64,000 nt of DNA from Acidaminococcaceae bacterium (GCA_017405945.1 JAFQZL010000055.1:62001-126000), one strand, 5' to 3'; positions 9,226 through 17,696 are shown, numbered from the stretch's first letter. Translations and numbers: made by a program. Notes: a model not told the origin generated them from the letters alone.

Positions 9226-9642
9226 ATGATAGAAGGTTTTATTTTTTATTCTCCGGAGCTTATCAGACAGGTTCGGAAAAAAGCTAAAATGACCCAGGCA
9301 AAGTTTGGAAAATATGTAGACAGGGTTTCGGCGGGCACGGTATCCCGATGGGAACACGGAAGAATGGTGCCGACCCCGAGGCATTTCGCCAAAATTGCCG
9401 AACTGGATGCCATGTATGCAAAGATCGAGTCCGCTGACGGGGGGGCGGCAGTTGATGAAAGGCAGGAGACTGCCACCGGAAAGACCCATGCGGCGGCAGG
9501 GGAGGAAGGTATCTGCCATTGTCCCACCTGCCGGCAGATTAATAAAATGATTCAGGCGCTGGAACACAGGAAACAGCTTCTTGTGGACTATAGAAACAGC
9601 GTACACAGCGGGTTGCCCGGACCGGTTCCCTGGCGGGAATGA
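9226..9642 (+). CDS. XRE-family helix-turn-helix regulator with cysteine motif
   Basis: A 138-residue protein. Residues 11-60 form an XRE-type helix-turn-helix (ELIRQVRKKAKMTQAKFGKY, then SAGTVSRWEHGRMVPTPR), the DNA-binding fold of phage repressors and antitoxins. After a loose linker, a C97-H-C99-P-T-C102 motif, possibly zinc-binding, precedes a predicted helix (INKMIQALEHRKQLL). It sits divergently from the sigma factor, with a long shared upstream region, so it may control the sigma factor and the amidase group. Its binding site is not identifiable by eye. Confidence 0.8.
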   Translation: MIEGFIFYSPELIRQVRKKAKMTQAKFGKYVDRVSAGTVSRWEHGRMVPTPRHFAKIAELDAMYAKIESADGGAAVDERQETATGKTHAAAGEEGICHCPTCRQINKMIQALEHRKQLLVDYRNSVHSGLPGPVPWRE

Positions 9643-10028
9643 CGTTTGTGAAACACTGTTCGCTGCGTTTGCGTGAAGCGGGCGCAGGTTGCGGGAAACA
9701 GTGGCTCTTGTAAATAACCTTATATATTCAATATGGAAACTGCCGGAAAAGAATTACAGCTGGCGCCGGGGTTGTTCTGTTACGGAACGGCCCTGGCGCT
9801 CTTTTTATTATGTTTCGGAACGGTTCTGGCATTCGTATTATTTCCTTTCACGGAGACTGCCGGTTCAGGACGCGGAGAAAAAATTTTTAAGAAAATAAAA
9901 AAAGTGCATTTAAAAATCGGGGGTCAACTTGTTTGTATATAGTGTGGGGGTAATTTCGGAAGCGCTTCCCGGGAATCACTTCCCCGTGAACCTGATCAGG
10001 TAAATCCAAAAGAAGGAGAGTGAGGAAC
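9643..10028. other. Intergenic region upstream of amidase operon
   Basis: About 385 bases. It holds an imperfect direct repeat near 9780-9840 (two units containing CGGAACGG...CTGGC) and a perfect GGAAGCGCTTCC palindrome at about 9958-9969. The palindrome could be an operator upstream of the amidase gene. Short overlapping frames (69 codons, one with a hydrophobic stretch) lack ribosome sites and are not supported as genes. Confidence 0.4.
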
Positions 10029-10673
10029 GTGCTGGTACAAAACCCTGAAGTCATTTTGGAAGGCGGGCTGCGGCAGATGGCCCGCGAGGCCGGAAGCGGC
10101 ATCAGGAACATTTACCTGCACTGGACCGCCGGCCGCTACGGGCAGGTGTACGACGATTACCATCTGTGTATCGGCCGGGACGGCACGGTGTACGTGAACT
10201 GCAGGCATCTGACGGATATCAGGTACCATACCTGGATGCGGAACCACAGTGCCGTCGGCATTGCCCTGTGCTGCGGCGAGGACGCACGCTGCTGGCTGCC
10301 TGCGGGCCGCGACGGGTATGGGACGGAAGAAGCCTGTGAGTTTACGGACGGACCGCAGCAGGACTGTGCCCTGATTGATTACGGTCCGCAGCCGCCTACG
10401 GATATCCAGATCGAAGTCATGGCCGATGTGGTGGCGATCCTCTGTGAAGAACTGCATCTTCCCATTACCCCGGAAACGGTCATGACCCACTGCGAAGCCG
10501 CCTTTGAAGACGGCTACGGCCCCGGCGACGGGGATCCGGACATGCGCTGGGATCTCTGGTTCCTGCCGGACACCGACTGTTACGGCAGGTTGCAGCCCGG
10601 CGGCGGGGTGCTGCGGGGAAAGGCCGTGTTCTACCGGGACCTGCGGAAGCAGGGCCTCGTGGACAGACAGTAA
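10029..10673 (+). CDS. N-acetylmuramoyl-L-alanine amidase (Amidase_2 type)
   Basis: A 214-residue peptidoglycan hydrolase that cuts the bond between MurNAc and the L-Ala of the stem peptide. It shows the Amidase_2 signature: HWTAG with zinc ligand H31, YHTWM with H67, and THCEAAF with H154 followed by W174-D175. No signal peptide or cell-wall binding domain is present, which fits an endolysin-like or conserved-locus enzyme. The frame is open to a GTG at 10020, but that leaves only one base after AGGAG. The in-frame GTG at 10029 gives a 10-base spacing and is preferred. It begins a rightward operon with three small genes. Confidence 0.85.
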   Translation: MLVQNPEVILEGGLRQMAREAGSGIRNIYLHWTAGRYGQVYDDYHLCIGRDGTVYVNCRHLTDIRYHTWMRNHSAVGIALCCGEDARCWLPAGRDGYGTEEACEFTDGPQQDCALIDYGPQPPTDIQIEVMADVVAILCEELHLPITPETVMTHCEAAFEDGYGPGDGDPDMRWDLWFLPDTDCYGRLQPGGGVLRGKAVFYRDLRKQGLVDRQ

Positions 10674-10690
10674 AGAAAGGAGGTGATACG

Positions 10691-10915
10691 ATGGCAGCAA
10701 CCATGAATGTACTGAAACGTACCTTATCTGTTTCCATTTCCCGTGGCGAAGACGCGGACGGGAACCAGGTAAGCAAGAGCTACACCTATTCCAATGTGAA
10801 GCCGGACGCGGAACCGGACAAACTTATGGCAGTAGGCAAAGCCCTGGGCGGTCTGTTCGATAACGACATGACCGGACTGGCTGTGGCGGAACGTTCTTCC
10901 CTGACGGAAGAGTAA
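10691..10915 (+). CDS. DUF1659 family small protein
   Basis: A 74-residue protein directly after the amidase gene, with a near-perfect AAAGGAGG site. It fits DUF1659 in size, in the pattern of a sulfur-poor basic/polar strand protein (KRTLSVSISRGEDADGNQV) and in gene context. In Bacillota these proteins are commonly encoded beside DUF2922 and YvrJ proteins. Their biochemical role is not established. No signal peptide or membrane segment is visible. Confidence 0.75.
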   Translation: MAATMNVLKRTLSVSISRGEDADGNQVSKSYTYSNVKPDAEPDKLMAVGKALGGLFDNDMTGLAVAERSSLTEE

Positions 10916-10941
10916 GGTAAGGAAAAAGGAGGAAAAAATTT

Positions 10942-11163
10942 ATGAGCGCAGATACGGATCTGGAACTGGTATTCCGGAACGCGGCAGGCAAAAAGGTCAG
11001 CCTCAACATTGAGGAGCCCAAAGCCGGCGTAACAAAAGCGGAGATTGACGCCGCCATGCAGGCGGTGGTGGAAAACAACATCTTCAACACCAGCGGCGGC
11101 GATATCGTGGAAGCGGTGGAAGGCTGCCTGCGTACCGTTACCCGTGACGTTGTCGCGGACTGA
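10942..11163 (+). CDS. DUF2922 family small protein
   Basis: A 73-residue protein following AAAAGGAGGAAAA at good spacing. It contains DLELVFRNAAGKKVSLNIEE and GVTKAEIDAAMQAVVENNIF, in line with DUF2922 proteins, which are usually encoded next to DUF1659. Function is unknown in the family. Co-transcription with the amidase and DUF1659 genes is likely given the 16- to 27-base gaps and shared strand. Confidence 0.75.
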   Translation: MSADTDLELVFRNAAGKKVSLNIEEPKAGVTKAEIDAAMQAVVENNIFNTSGGDIVEAVEGCLRTVTRDVVAD

Positions 11164-11196
11164 TTCTTCAGCCGGTAAAGGAAAGTGTGGCTGAAG

Positions 11197-11370
11197 ATGG
11201 ATGTTTCCGAAGTATTCGGCTTTATTAAGGATTTCGGTTTCCCCATGGTGCTGAGCTGGTTTTTGCTGGTACGCATGGAAAACAAGCTGGCGGGCCTCAC
11301 GGAAGTCATCGGGGAACTGAGCTGCAACATCGCCGCCCTGCGGGGGGAGACGCCGAAAAAGGCGGGGTAA
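11197..11370 (+). CDS. YvrJ family small membrane protein
   Basis: A 57-residue protein with one hydrophobic segment (FGFPMVLSWFLLVRMENKL) followed by a helical tail, as in YvrJ-family proteins. In Bacillus subtilis, yvrJ lies in the operon of the two-part sigma factor SigO/RsoA, so its presence beside a sigma factor gene here is notable. A GTG 12 bases upstream is an alternative start; neither start has an ideal ribosome site. It is the last gene of the amidase operon, before a strong terminator. Confidence 0.7.
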   Translation: MDVSEVFGFIKDFGFPMVLSWFLLVRMENKLAGLTEVIGELSCNIAALRGETPKKAG

Positions 11371-11461
11371 GCCTGCCTGCGGCGCCACGCGGTCGCGGTA
11401 TCAGAACAGCGTCGGCAAAAGCCGGAGCCTGAAGGTTTTATAATTAGTAAGTATCTTATGT

Positions 11462-11530
11462 AAACACTGTTCCGCGATTCTGCCGCGGTTGTTATTTGCG
11501 GCAGACAGCGGGGCAGTGTTTTCTTCATTT
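11462..11530 (+). terminator. Strong intrinsic terminator of amidase/YvrJ operon
   Basis: A long stem (AAACACTG with CAGTGTTT, then CCGC with GCGG, then CTGCCGC with GCGGCAG) is followed by a T-rich tail (TCTTCATTTTTT). Confidence 0.85.
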
Positions 11531-11632
11531 TTTGTTCCGGATGCGGTATAATAAAATGAAATATAAAAATCAGCAGGATTAGTAATTTAAAACTAAGTTC
11601 ATGGAAAGCATTGTCATAGGTAACAAACCATC

Positions 11633-12016
11633 ATGAAACGGGATCAGCTTTTTGAGATACTGCGCTTTGCCATCGTGGGGGGCGCGTCCTTCCTCGTAGA
11701 CTACGCGCTGCTTTATATCTGCACGGAATGGCTGGGGATCCATTACCTGTATTCCGCGGCCATTTCCTTTTCCGTGTCGGTGATCGTCAACTACTGGCTG
11801 TGTGTAATCTTCGTGTTTACAGGCGCGGGGAAGCAGACCGGCAGGCAGGCGGCGCTGTTCATCGGTTCCAGCATCGTGGGGCTGGGGATCAACCAGGCCT
11901 GCATGTGGCTGTTCGTGGAAAAGTTCGGGCTGCATTACATGCTGGCGAAAATCGGCGCCACGTTTATTGTTATGTTCTGGAATTACGTGATGAAACGGAA
12001 AGCGGTGCGGGGATAA
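11633..12016 (+). CDS. GtrA-like membrane protein
   Basis: A 127-residue protein with four predicted membrane segments and the GtrA pattern FAIVGGASFLVDYALLY at the N-terminus and FWNYVMKRK near the C-terminus. GtrA-family proteins act with glycosyltransferases in moving or using undecaprenyl-linked sugars at the inner membrane. No partner transferase gene is adjacent; the next genes are metabolic. The ribosome site is weak. Confidence 0.8.
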   Translation: MKRDQLFEILRFAIVGGASFLVDYALLYICTEWLGIHYLYSAAISFSVSVIVNYWLCVIFVFTGAGKQTGRQAALFIGSSIVGLGINQACMWLFVEKFGLHYMLAKIGATFIVMFWNYVMKRKAVRG

Positions 12017-12099
12017 ATTTTTATAAATCAGGAAAACAAACTTGTATATAAACGCAACCGCTGCCCGCAAATATTTTGCATAAATCAGTTGCCCGAATG

Positions 12100-12128
12100 T
12101 TGCTAATTTGCCTCAAATATAGTATGAT
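12100..12128 (+). promoter_or_regulatory. Sigma-70-type promoter of malic enzyme gene
   Basis: TTGCTA (12100-12105) and TATGAT (12123-12128) are separated by 17 bases, about 90 bases upstream of the malic enzyme ATG. Confidence 0.6.
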
Positions 12129-12217
12129 AGTAATGTAACATAATATGAGATTAGTATATACTGTTTCGTATTATAAAGTATAGGACGAAGAGAGTTTTAT
12201 TTTAGGAGGGATGACAC

Positions 12218-13459
12218 ATGACATTACGTGACGAGGCTTTACAGATGCGGCTTGACGTTCATGGTATTCTGGAGACGAAACTCAAATACCCCCTGAATGA
12301 CGGCCACGACCTGGCGGTTGCTTACACCCCGGGCGTAGCGGAACCCTGTAAGGAAATCAAAGTAAAACCGGACATGGCTTATGAATATACTGCCCGCGGC
12401 AATCTGGTAGGCATCTGCACCGACGGCACCCGCGTACTGGGCCTGGGCGATATCGGCGCGGCTGCCGCGTATCCGGTCATGGAAGGCAAGGCGGTCCTGT
12501 TCAAACGCTTCGGCGGCGTGGACGCGATTCCCGTCTGCATCGACGACAAGGATCCCGATAAATTTATCGCCATCGTAAAAGCGCTGGAACCCAGCTTCGC
12601 GGCGATCAACCTGGAAGACATTTCTTCCCCCAAGTGCTATGACATTGAAGACAAACTGAAAGAAATCATGAACATCCCCGTATTCCACGATGATCAGCAC
12701 GGCACGGCTATTGCGGCGGTCAGCGCGGTACTGGGCGCGCTGCGTTTTGTAAAGAAAGACTTTAAGACCGCCAAGATCATCATGAACGGCTGCGGCGCTG
12801 CCGGTTCTTCCATCGGCCGTCTGCTGGCGGAAATGGGCGCGGAAAACGTAATCATGTGCGGCCGCAAGGATACCCTGTACGAAGGCTGCGACTGGGGCCG
12901 TCCGCTGGACCGTGTGCAGCAGCTGCTGTGCAAGATCACCAATAAGAAGAAAGAAAGCGGCACATTGAAGGAAGTTGCGGTAGGCGCGGACGTGCTGATC
13001 GGCGCATCCGGTCCCGGCGTATTTACGGCGGACATCATCAAATCCATGGCGCCGGATTCCATCGTGTTCGGTCTGGCCAATCCGGTTCCGGAAGCCATGT
13101 ATCCCGATGCCAAGGCAGCGGGCGCGCGGGTTGCCGGCACGGGCCGCAGCGACGCTCCCAACCAGGTTAACAACGTAAACGTATTCCCGGGCGTATTCCG
13201 CGGCGCCATCGACGTACGGGCTACGGAAATCAATGAGGAAATGAAGATTGCGGCTACCTATGCCATCGCCAACCTGATTGATGAGAAGGATCTGCGGGAA
13301 GATTATGTGGTTCCCAATGCCTTTGACAAACGGGTAGGTCCGGCTGTTGCCGCGGCGGTTGCCAAAGCGGCCATCGAGACCGGCGTAGCCCGGAAGATCG
13401 TGGATCCGGAAGACGTACGCAAACATACGGAAGAACTGCTGGCAGGTTACTGGAAATAA
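12218..13459 (+). CDS. Malic enzyme (malate dehydrogenase, decarboxylating)
   Basis: A 413-residue enzyme converting malate to pyruvate and CO2 with reduction of NAD(P). It is the short bacterial form, similar in length to B. subtilis YtsJ (about 410). The N-terminal malic domain shows GNLVGICTDGTRVLGLGDIG, the lysine-bearing AVLFKRFGGVDAIP and the metal-binding FHDDQHGTA near residue 160. The NAD(P)-binding domain begins with IIMNGCGAAGSSIG. A good AGGAGG site precedes the ATG and a 17-base-spaced promoter lies upstream. Cofactor preference cannot be settled by eye. In fermentative Negativicutes it would link C4-dicarboxylates to pyruvate. Confidence 0.93.
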   Translation: MTLRDEALQMRLDVHGILETKLKYPLNDGHDLAVAYTPGVAEPCKEIKVKPDMAYEYTARGNLVGICTDGTRVLGLGDIGAAAAYPVMEGKAVLFKRFGGVDAIPVCIDDKDPDKFIAIVKALEPSFAAINLEDISSPKCYDIEDKLKEIMNIPVFHDDQHGTAIAAVSAVLGALRFVKKDFKTAKIIMNGCGAAGSSIGRLLAEMGAENVIMCGRKDTLYEGCDWGRPLDRVQQLLCKITNKKKESGTLKEVAVGADVLIGASGPGVFTADIIKSMAPDSIVFGLANPVPEAMYPDAKAAGARVAGTGRSDAPNQVNNVNVFPGVFRGAIDVRATEINEEMKIAATYAIANLIDEKDLREDYVVPNAFDKRVGPAVAAAVAKAAIETGVARKIVDPEDVRKHTEELLAGYWK

Positions 13460-13492
13460 ACATATACGGAAAGAATCAGAGTAAATAACAAG

Positions 13493-13523
13493 ACCCGTCA
13501 GGCGTTTTGCCTGGCGGGTTACG
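13493..13523 (+). terminator. Hairpin between malic enzyme and phosphohexomutase
   Basis: A stem ACCCGTCAGGC/GCCTGGCGGGT with a short T-rich loop follows the malic enzyme stop codon. The T tail is weak (ACGTTT), so termination may be partial. Confidence 0.6.
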
Positions 13524-13542
13524 TTTAGGGTCGAGGTGCTAC

Positions 13543-15240
13543 ATGGACAGTGCATTAAAAGCAAAGTATAAAATCTGGCTGGAAAAGGCGGTGGCGGATC
13601 CGGATCTGAAACCGGAACTGGAGGCCATGGCCGGTGACGAAGCAAAAATTGAGGATGCGTTTTACAAGGATCTGGAGTTTGGCACGGCGGGTCTCCGGGG
13701 TATCATCGGTGCCGGCACCAACCGCATGAACGTGTATATTGTGGCCCGGGCGTCCCAGGGCCTGAGTAATTATGTAATTAACCACTTCCCGGCGGAAAAA
13801 CGCAGCATCGCCATCAGCTACGACAGCCGCATCAAGAGCGATGTGTTCGCGAAAATCGCGGCGGAAGTGTTCGCGGCTAACGGGATCAAGGCATACATCT
13901 TCCCCCAGCTGATGCCGGTGCCCTGCGTGTCCTATGCCACAAGGACGCTGCATTGCGCGGCGGGCATCATGGTGACCGCTTCCCACAATCCCTCCAAATA
14001 TAACGGATACAAAGTGTACGGGGCTGACGGCTGCCAGATGACCACGGCGGCGGCCAATGAAGTGCTGGGCGAGATTGAAAAGCTGGATCTGTTCGCGGAC
14101 AGCAAGCGGATCGCCTTTGATGAGGGCCTGAAAGCCGGCAGCATTGCCTGGATCCCGGACGAGGTGTACACCGCCTTTGTGGAAGAAGTGAAGAAACAGT
14201 CTGTGGTGGGCGACGCGGAAATCAACAAGGACGTGGCCATCGTGTACTCGCCTCTGAACGGGGCGGGCCTGAAACCGGTGCTGCGGACCTTGAAGGAAAC
14301 CGGTTACACCAATATTACGGTGGTAAAAGAACAGGAACAGCCGGACGGCAACTTCCCCACCTGTCCCTATCCCAACCCGGAAATCCATGAAGCCATGGCC
14401 CTGGGCATGGAGTACGCGGCAAAATATAACGCGGACCTGCTGCTGGCCACGGATCCGGACTCAGACCGGGTGGGCATCGCGGTGAAAGATAAAGAAGGCA
14501 GTTACCAGCTGCTTTCCGGCAACCAGACAGGCATGCTGCTGACGGATTACGTCTGCGCCCGCCGCACGGAGAACGGGACCATGCCGCAGGATCCGGTGGT
14601 AATCAAGACCATTGTGACCACGGACATGGTGGAGCAGATTGCTTCCCATTACGGCGTGCGCACGGTGAACGTTCTCACCGGCTTCAAGTACATCGGCGAA
14701 CAAATCGGGCTGCTGGAGAAACAGGGGAAGGCCGATTCCTATATTTTTGGTTTTGAAGAAAGCTACGGTTACCTGAGCGGTTCCTATGTCCGGGACAAGG
14801 ACGCGGTGGACGCCGCCTTCCTGATCTGCGAAATGTTCTGCTATTACAAGACCAGAGGCATCAGCCTGCTGGACAAGCTGGACGAACTGTACAAACGCCA
14901 CGGTTACTGCCTGAACACGCTGTACTCCTATCAGTTTGAAGGCGCGGCGGGTTTTGTGAAGATGAAAGAGATCATGAAGGATTTCCAGACGGCAGGCATT
15001 AAGGAATTTGGCGGTCGGAAAGTGGAAACCCTGCTGGACTACAACACCGGCATCGACGGACTGCCGAAAGAAAACGTGCTGAAGTTCTTACTGGAAGGCC
15101 ACGGATCGGTAGTGGTGCGTCCTTCCGGCACCGAGCCGAAGCTGAAAACCTATGTGACCGTAAGCGCGCCGGACAAGGCAGCGGCGGAAATCATAGAAAA
15201 GAAGATCGTGGAAGATCTGAAGAAACGGATTAACGGATAA
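13543..15240 (+). CDS. pgcA: Phospho-sugar mutase (phosphoglucomutase/phosphomannomutase)
   Basis: A 565-residue alpha-D-phosphohexomutase that interconverts hexose 1- and 6-phosphates and supplies the nucleotide-sugar pathways encoded to the right. It has the active-site serine in TASHNP (S147), the metal loop DPDSDR near residue 305, and the phosphate-binding RPSGTEPK near residue 526. Length and layout match the PgcA group. GAGGTG precedes the ATG at 13543; a longer frame to 13507 would start inside the preceding hairpin. Its last 81 bases have a diverged second copy at 25469-25549, marking this gene end as a recombination boundary. Glucose versus mannose preference is undetermined. Confidence 0.9.
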   Translation: MDSALKAKYKIWLEKAVADPDLKPELEAMAGDEAKIEDAFYKDLEFGTAGLRGIIGAGTNRMNVYIVARASQGLSNYVINHFPAEKRSIAISYDSRIKSDVFAKIAAEVFAANGIKAYIFPQLMPVPCVSYATRTLHCAAGIMVTASHNPSKYNGYKVYGADGCQMTTAAANEVLGEIEKLDLFADSKRIAFDEGLKAGSIAWIPDEVYTAFVEEVKKQSVVGDAEINKDVAIVYSPLNGAGLKPVLRTLKETGYTNITVVKEQEQPDGNFPTCPYPNPEIHEAMALGMEYAAKYNADLLLATDPDSDRVGIAVKDKEGSYQLLSGNQTGMLLTDYVCARRTENGTMPQDPVVIKTIVTTDMVEQIASHYGVRTVNVLTGFKYIGEQIGLLEKQGKADSYIFGFEESYGYLSGSYVRDKDAVDAAFLICEMFCYYKTRGISLLDKLDELYKRHGYCLNTLYSYQFEGAAGFVKMKEIMKDFQTAGIKEFGGRKVETLLDYNTGIDGLPKENVLKFLLEGHGSVVVRPSGTEPKLKTYVTVSAPDKAAAEIIEKKIVEDLKKRING

Positions 15241-15268
15241 AAACAATAACAGTATTGTAAAGCGATGA

Positions 15269-15303
15269 AAAATGCTCCGGCAATCTGCCGGAGCATTTAA
15301 TTT
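15269..15303 (+). terminator. Intrinsic terminator of phosphohexomutase gene
   Basis: A perfect stem AAATGCTCCGGCA/TGCCGGAGCATTT with a three-base loop follows the stop codon. A related, partly decayed hairpin follows the phosphohexomutase remnant near 25590. Confidence 0.85.
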
Positions 15304-15412
15304 ATGCGTTTTTCCATCAGCAATGCACTACTCTATCTGCATATTTTTCTGATAACACAGGAGGATTTTTGCATATATCATATATAATGTATTATCTTTG
15401 TTTAATTATATA

Positions 15413-15421
15413 TGGTATAAT
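15413..15421 (+). promoter_or_regulatory. Extended -10 promoter candidate for the left glycan cluster
   Basis: TGGTATAAT (extended -10) lies about 85 bases upstream of the first cluster gene in a strongly AT-rich gap. No good -35 hexamer is found at 17-18 bases, as is usual for extended -10 promoters. Confidence 0.5.
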
Positions 15422-15504
15422 ATTTTGCAAAGGTATTAGGATTATTATAAGATTTGGAATAACAAATAGATTTTCATGTAGATTTTAAGGGTTACAGGTG
15501 TTTG

Positions 15505-16692
15505 ATGATGCAGAAAGAGGAAGAGTTTTTCTTACAGGTATTAGCAGACTATTTAAATGGCAGATTAACCAGGGTGCCGGAGGATTTAGATTGGTCTGTC
15601 ATAGAATCAATCGGCGAGGCACACGAGATGACAGGTGTTATATACCATCAATGCAAAAACAACATTGTGCAATTTAATTTGCCAGATACAGAAAAAAACA
15701 AATGGAAGCGGGTCTACATAAGTAACTTTATTTTATATTCGAAACGGCTGGCATTGCTGAAACAAGTAGATGCAGCATTCCAAAAAGAGAACATTCCGTA
15801 TTTAATTTTCAAAGGTACTGAAATAGCAAAGTATTATCCCGTACCAGCCCAAAGAACTATGGGCGATTCTGATTTTTTGGTACATGAACAGGATAAACAA
15901 AGAGCCTGTGAAGCGTTAACCAGATTAGGTTTTGAAATGGACTTAACCAGGTCTAATTATAATGAGTGGCATATCATTAAAAACGATATGACTATAGAAT
16001 TACATCACAAATTGATTTATGATTATAATGTTGAATTAGAAGCCATTCAGAACTGGGGAAATAAAGTTTGGGATTATGTAACTGTGTACAATAATCAAGC
16101 GCGGCGTGAACTTGATTTGACATATCACCTTGTATATACAATACTTCATTTAAGAAAACATTTATTACAAGAAATTGTAGGTTTTCGTCAGTTTATGGAT
16201 GTAGCAGAACTTGCTTTACAGGCTGACATCAATTGGAAACAGGCGGAATTGTGGTTTGACGAATTAAATCTGGGGAATTTTTCTCAGGTATGTTTTGCAT
16301 TTTGCAGAAAGTGGTTTGATATACAGATACCAAATCGTAAATGCGAACTTGAAGATGATTTTTACACTCTGTTTACAGAAAAAATGTTAGCTGGCGGTGT
16401 GTTTGGCTTAATAATAGATAAAAAAGCAACAGAGAATGTTGTTTTCAATGAAATGCGCTTTGCTAAATCTTCAAGTGTATATGGCATATTAAAGTATGCT
16501 TTTTTACCATATGAAAAAATGCGCCCGTTACCTTATTGCAAATTTTTGGATGGAAGGCCGTATTTATTGCCAGTTGCTTGGTGTTGGAGATTCATATACA
16601 GGTTTGGAAAGGTAGTTCCGCTGTTAAAAGGTGCTTATGATAGTGACACAATAAAGAAAAAAGAAGATATGCTCACAAAGTGGGGTTTATAG
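15505..16692 (+). CDS. Uncharacterised nucleotidyltransferase (NTP_transf_5-like)
   Basis: A 395-residue protein resembling the uncharacterised nucleotidyltransferase family found beside HPr-kinase-like and PqqD genes. The nucleotidyltransferase core is visible: IFKGTEIAKYYP (K103-G104 loop), RTMGDSDFLV with paired aspartates D121 and D123, and a third acidic position in IELHHK (E165, H167). In characterised lasso-peptide loci, relatives modify a phosphorylated peptide using a nucleotide or nucleotide-sugar. Here it opens a glycosyltransferase operon. The first of two adjacent ATGs (15505) is taken as start. The gene is AT-rich. A second, degenerate copy lies at 20866. Confidence 0.75.
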   Translation: MMQKEEEFFLQVLADYLNGRLTRVPEDLDWSVIESIGEAHEMTGVIYHQCKNNIVQFNLPDTEKNKWKRVYISNFILYSKRLALLKQVDAAFQKENIPYLIFKGTEIAKYYPVPAQRTMGDSDFLVHEQDKQRACEALTRLGFEMDLTRSNYNEWHIIKNDMTIELHHKLIYDYNVELEAIQNWGNKVWDYVTVYNNQARRELDLTYHLVYTILHLRKHLLQEIVGFRQFMDVAELALQADINWKQAELWFDELNLGNFSQVCFAFCRKWFDIQIPNRKCELEDDFYTLFTEKMLAGGVFGLIIDKKATENVVFNEMRFAKSSSVYGILKYAFLPYEKMRPLPYCKFLDGRPYLLPVAWCWRFIYRFGKVVPLLKGAYDSDTIKKKEDMLTKWGL

Positions 16693-16721
16693 TTTATTTG
16701 GTATGCGTAGGAGAAAAGCTA

Positions 16722-17654
16722 ATGGGTTCAATGGGAAAGCCGTCTGCTTTAAAAACAAAAGAAATAATTGTTTCTATGACATCGTATCCGCCCAGGATTC
16801 ATAGCGCTGTCCTTGCTCTCAAAACGATTTTTAAGCAGACAAAGTTACCGGATAAGGTTATATTATGGCTTGCGGAGTCTGAGTTTCCGAATAAGCTGGC
16901 TGACTTGCCTATAAATCTTCGGCGGCTGATAACGGAGAAAAATCTTCAAGTACGTTGGTGTGAAGAGGATTTGAAGTCGCATAAAAAATATTTCTGGGCA
17001 TTTAAAGAATATCCGGATGCGCTGATCATAACTGTTGACGACGATGTAATATATCCGCCAAGGCTTATTGAAAGTTTATATCAATCCTATCTGGTTTATC
17101 CGCACGCTGTATCTGCTTCACGGACCTGTTTTATCCCAATATCACAAGATGGAGAAATTCCACCTTATAAATCATGGCCTGTAGGAATAGATGCCTTTAT
17201 TTCAATACCATCTTTGCAACTTTGTGCAACTGGTGTTGGGGGTGTTTTATATCCTACAAGTCTCTTTTCGGATGTTCAAAATTTGTTGGACATAGAAGTT
17301 ATTAAACGTACTTGCCTGTATGAAGATGACTTATGGCTGAAAACAATGGAACTCGTTGCCGGTGTACCTGTTGTCGTGGCAGAAGGAATTGATTGCTTAC
17401 TTTCTACGCCAAATTCACAGGAGATTGGACTTTATCATGAAAATCTGAAGGGCAGGAGTGACAGGCAATTTCTACAGATACAGGAGGAAATCAATAGACG
17501 TTATGGGGATAATTTTTTCTTGAAGAAACTTATGGATCCAACTATCGGCGTAAATTTAGTGGGCGTTAAAGTATTAGCTGATTTGATAAAATATTATCAA
17601 AATAAAGAAAGAAAATTAAAAAGAGAATATTTAACAAAGACTTTTAATAATTGA
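16722..17654 (+). CDS. GT-A-like glycosyltransferase of the DDD type
   Basis: A 310-residue protein with IIVSMTSYPPRIHSAVLALK at the N-terminus and a triple-aspartate metal site ITVDDDVIYPP (D106-D108), typical of a group of Bacillota capsule transferases. AGGAG lies 8 bases before the ATG at 16722; the frame extends into the previous gene but without a ribosome site. It shares most of its sequence pattern (LPDKVILWL, RWCE, YPPRLIESLYQSYL) with the first 280 residues of the gene at 58663, at the opposite end of the cluster. Sugar and linkage are unknown. It is probably co-transcribed with the flanking genes. Confidence 0.75.
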   Translation: MGSMGKPSALKTKEIIVSMTSYPPRIHSAVLALKTIFKQTKLPDKVILWLAESEFPNKLADLPINLRRLITEKNLQVRWCEEDLKSHKKYFWAFKEYPDALIITVDDDVIYPPRLIESLYQSYLVYPHAVSASRTCFIPISQDGEIPPYKSWPVGIDAFISIPSLQLCATGVGGVLYPTSLFSDVQNLLDIEVIKRTCLYEDDLWLKTMELVAGVPVVVAEGIDCLLSTPNSQEIGLYHENLKGRSDRQFLQIQEEINRRYGDNFFLKKLMDPTIGVNLVGVKVLADLIKYYQNKERKLKREYLTKTFNN

Positions 17655-17696
17655 GATTAATTATTAAATTTGTTTTTTAGATTGGAGGTAAAAGGT

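Noticed and set aside
8989-9606. 205-codon minus-strand frame in the sigma/XRE region
   Set aside because: Overlaps the XRE gene antisense, contains the hairpin at 9030-9086, and shows no recognisable domain.
9689-9942. Two overlapping 69-codon frames, one with a hydrophobic stretch, before the amidase gene
   Set aside because: No ribosome site and overlapping frames over an imperfect direct repeat; not supportable as genes.
6043-11370. Complete prophage
   Set aside because: Replication, regulator and amidase genes are present, but no integrase, terminase, portal, capsid, tail or att repeats were seen.
12239-13645. A 468-codon open frame on the minus strand across the malic enzyme gene
   Set aside because: Antisense to a gene with unmistakable malic enzyme motifs. 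GC-rich codon use creates long opposite frames here; no ribosome site or domain supports it.
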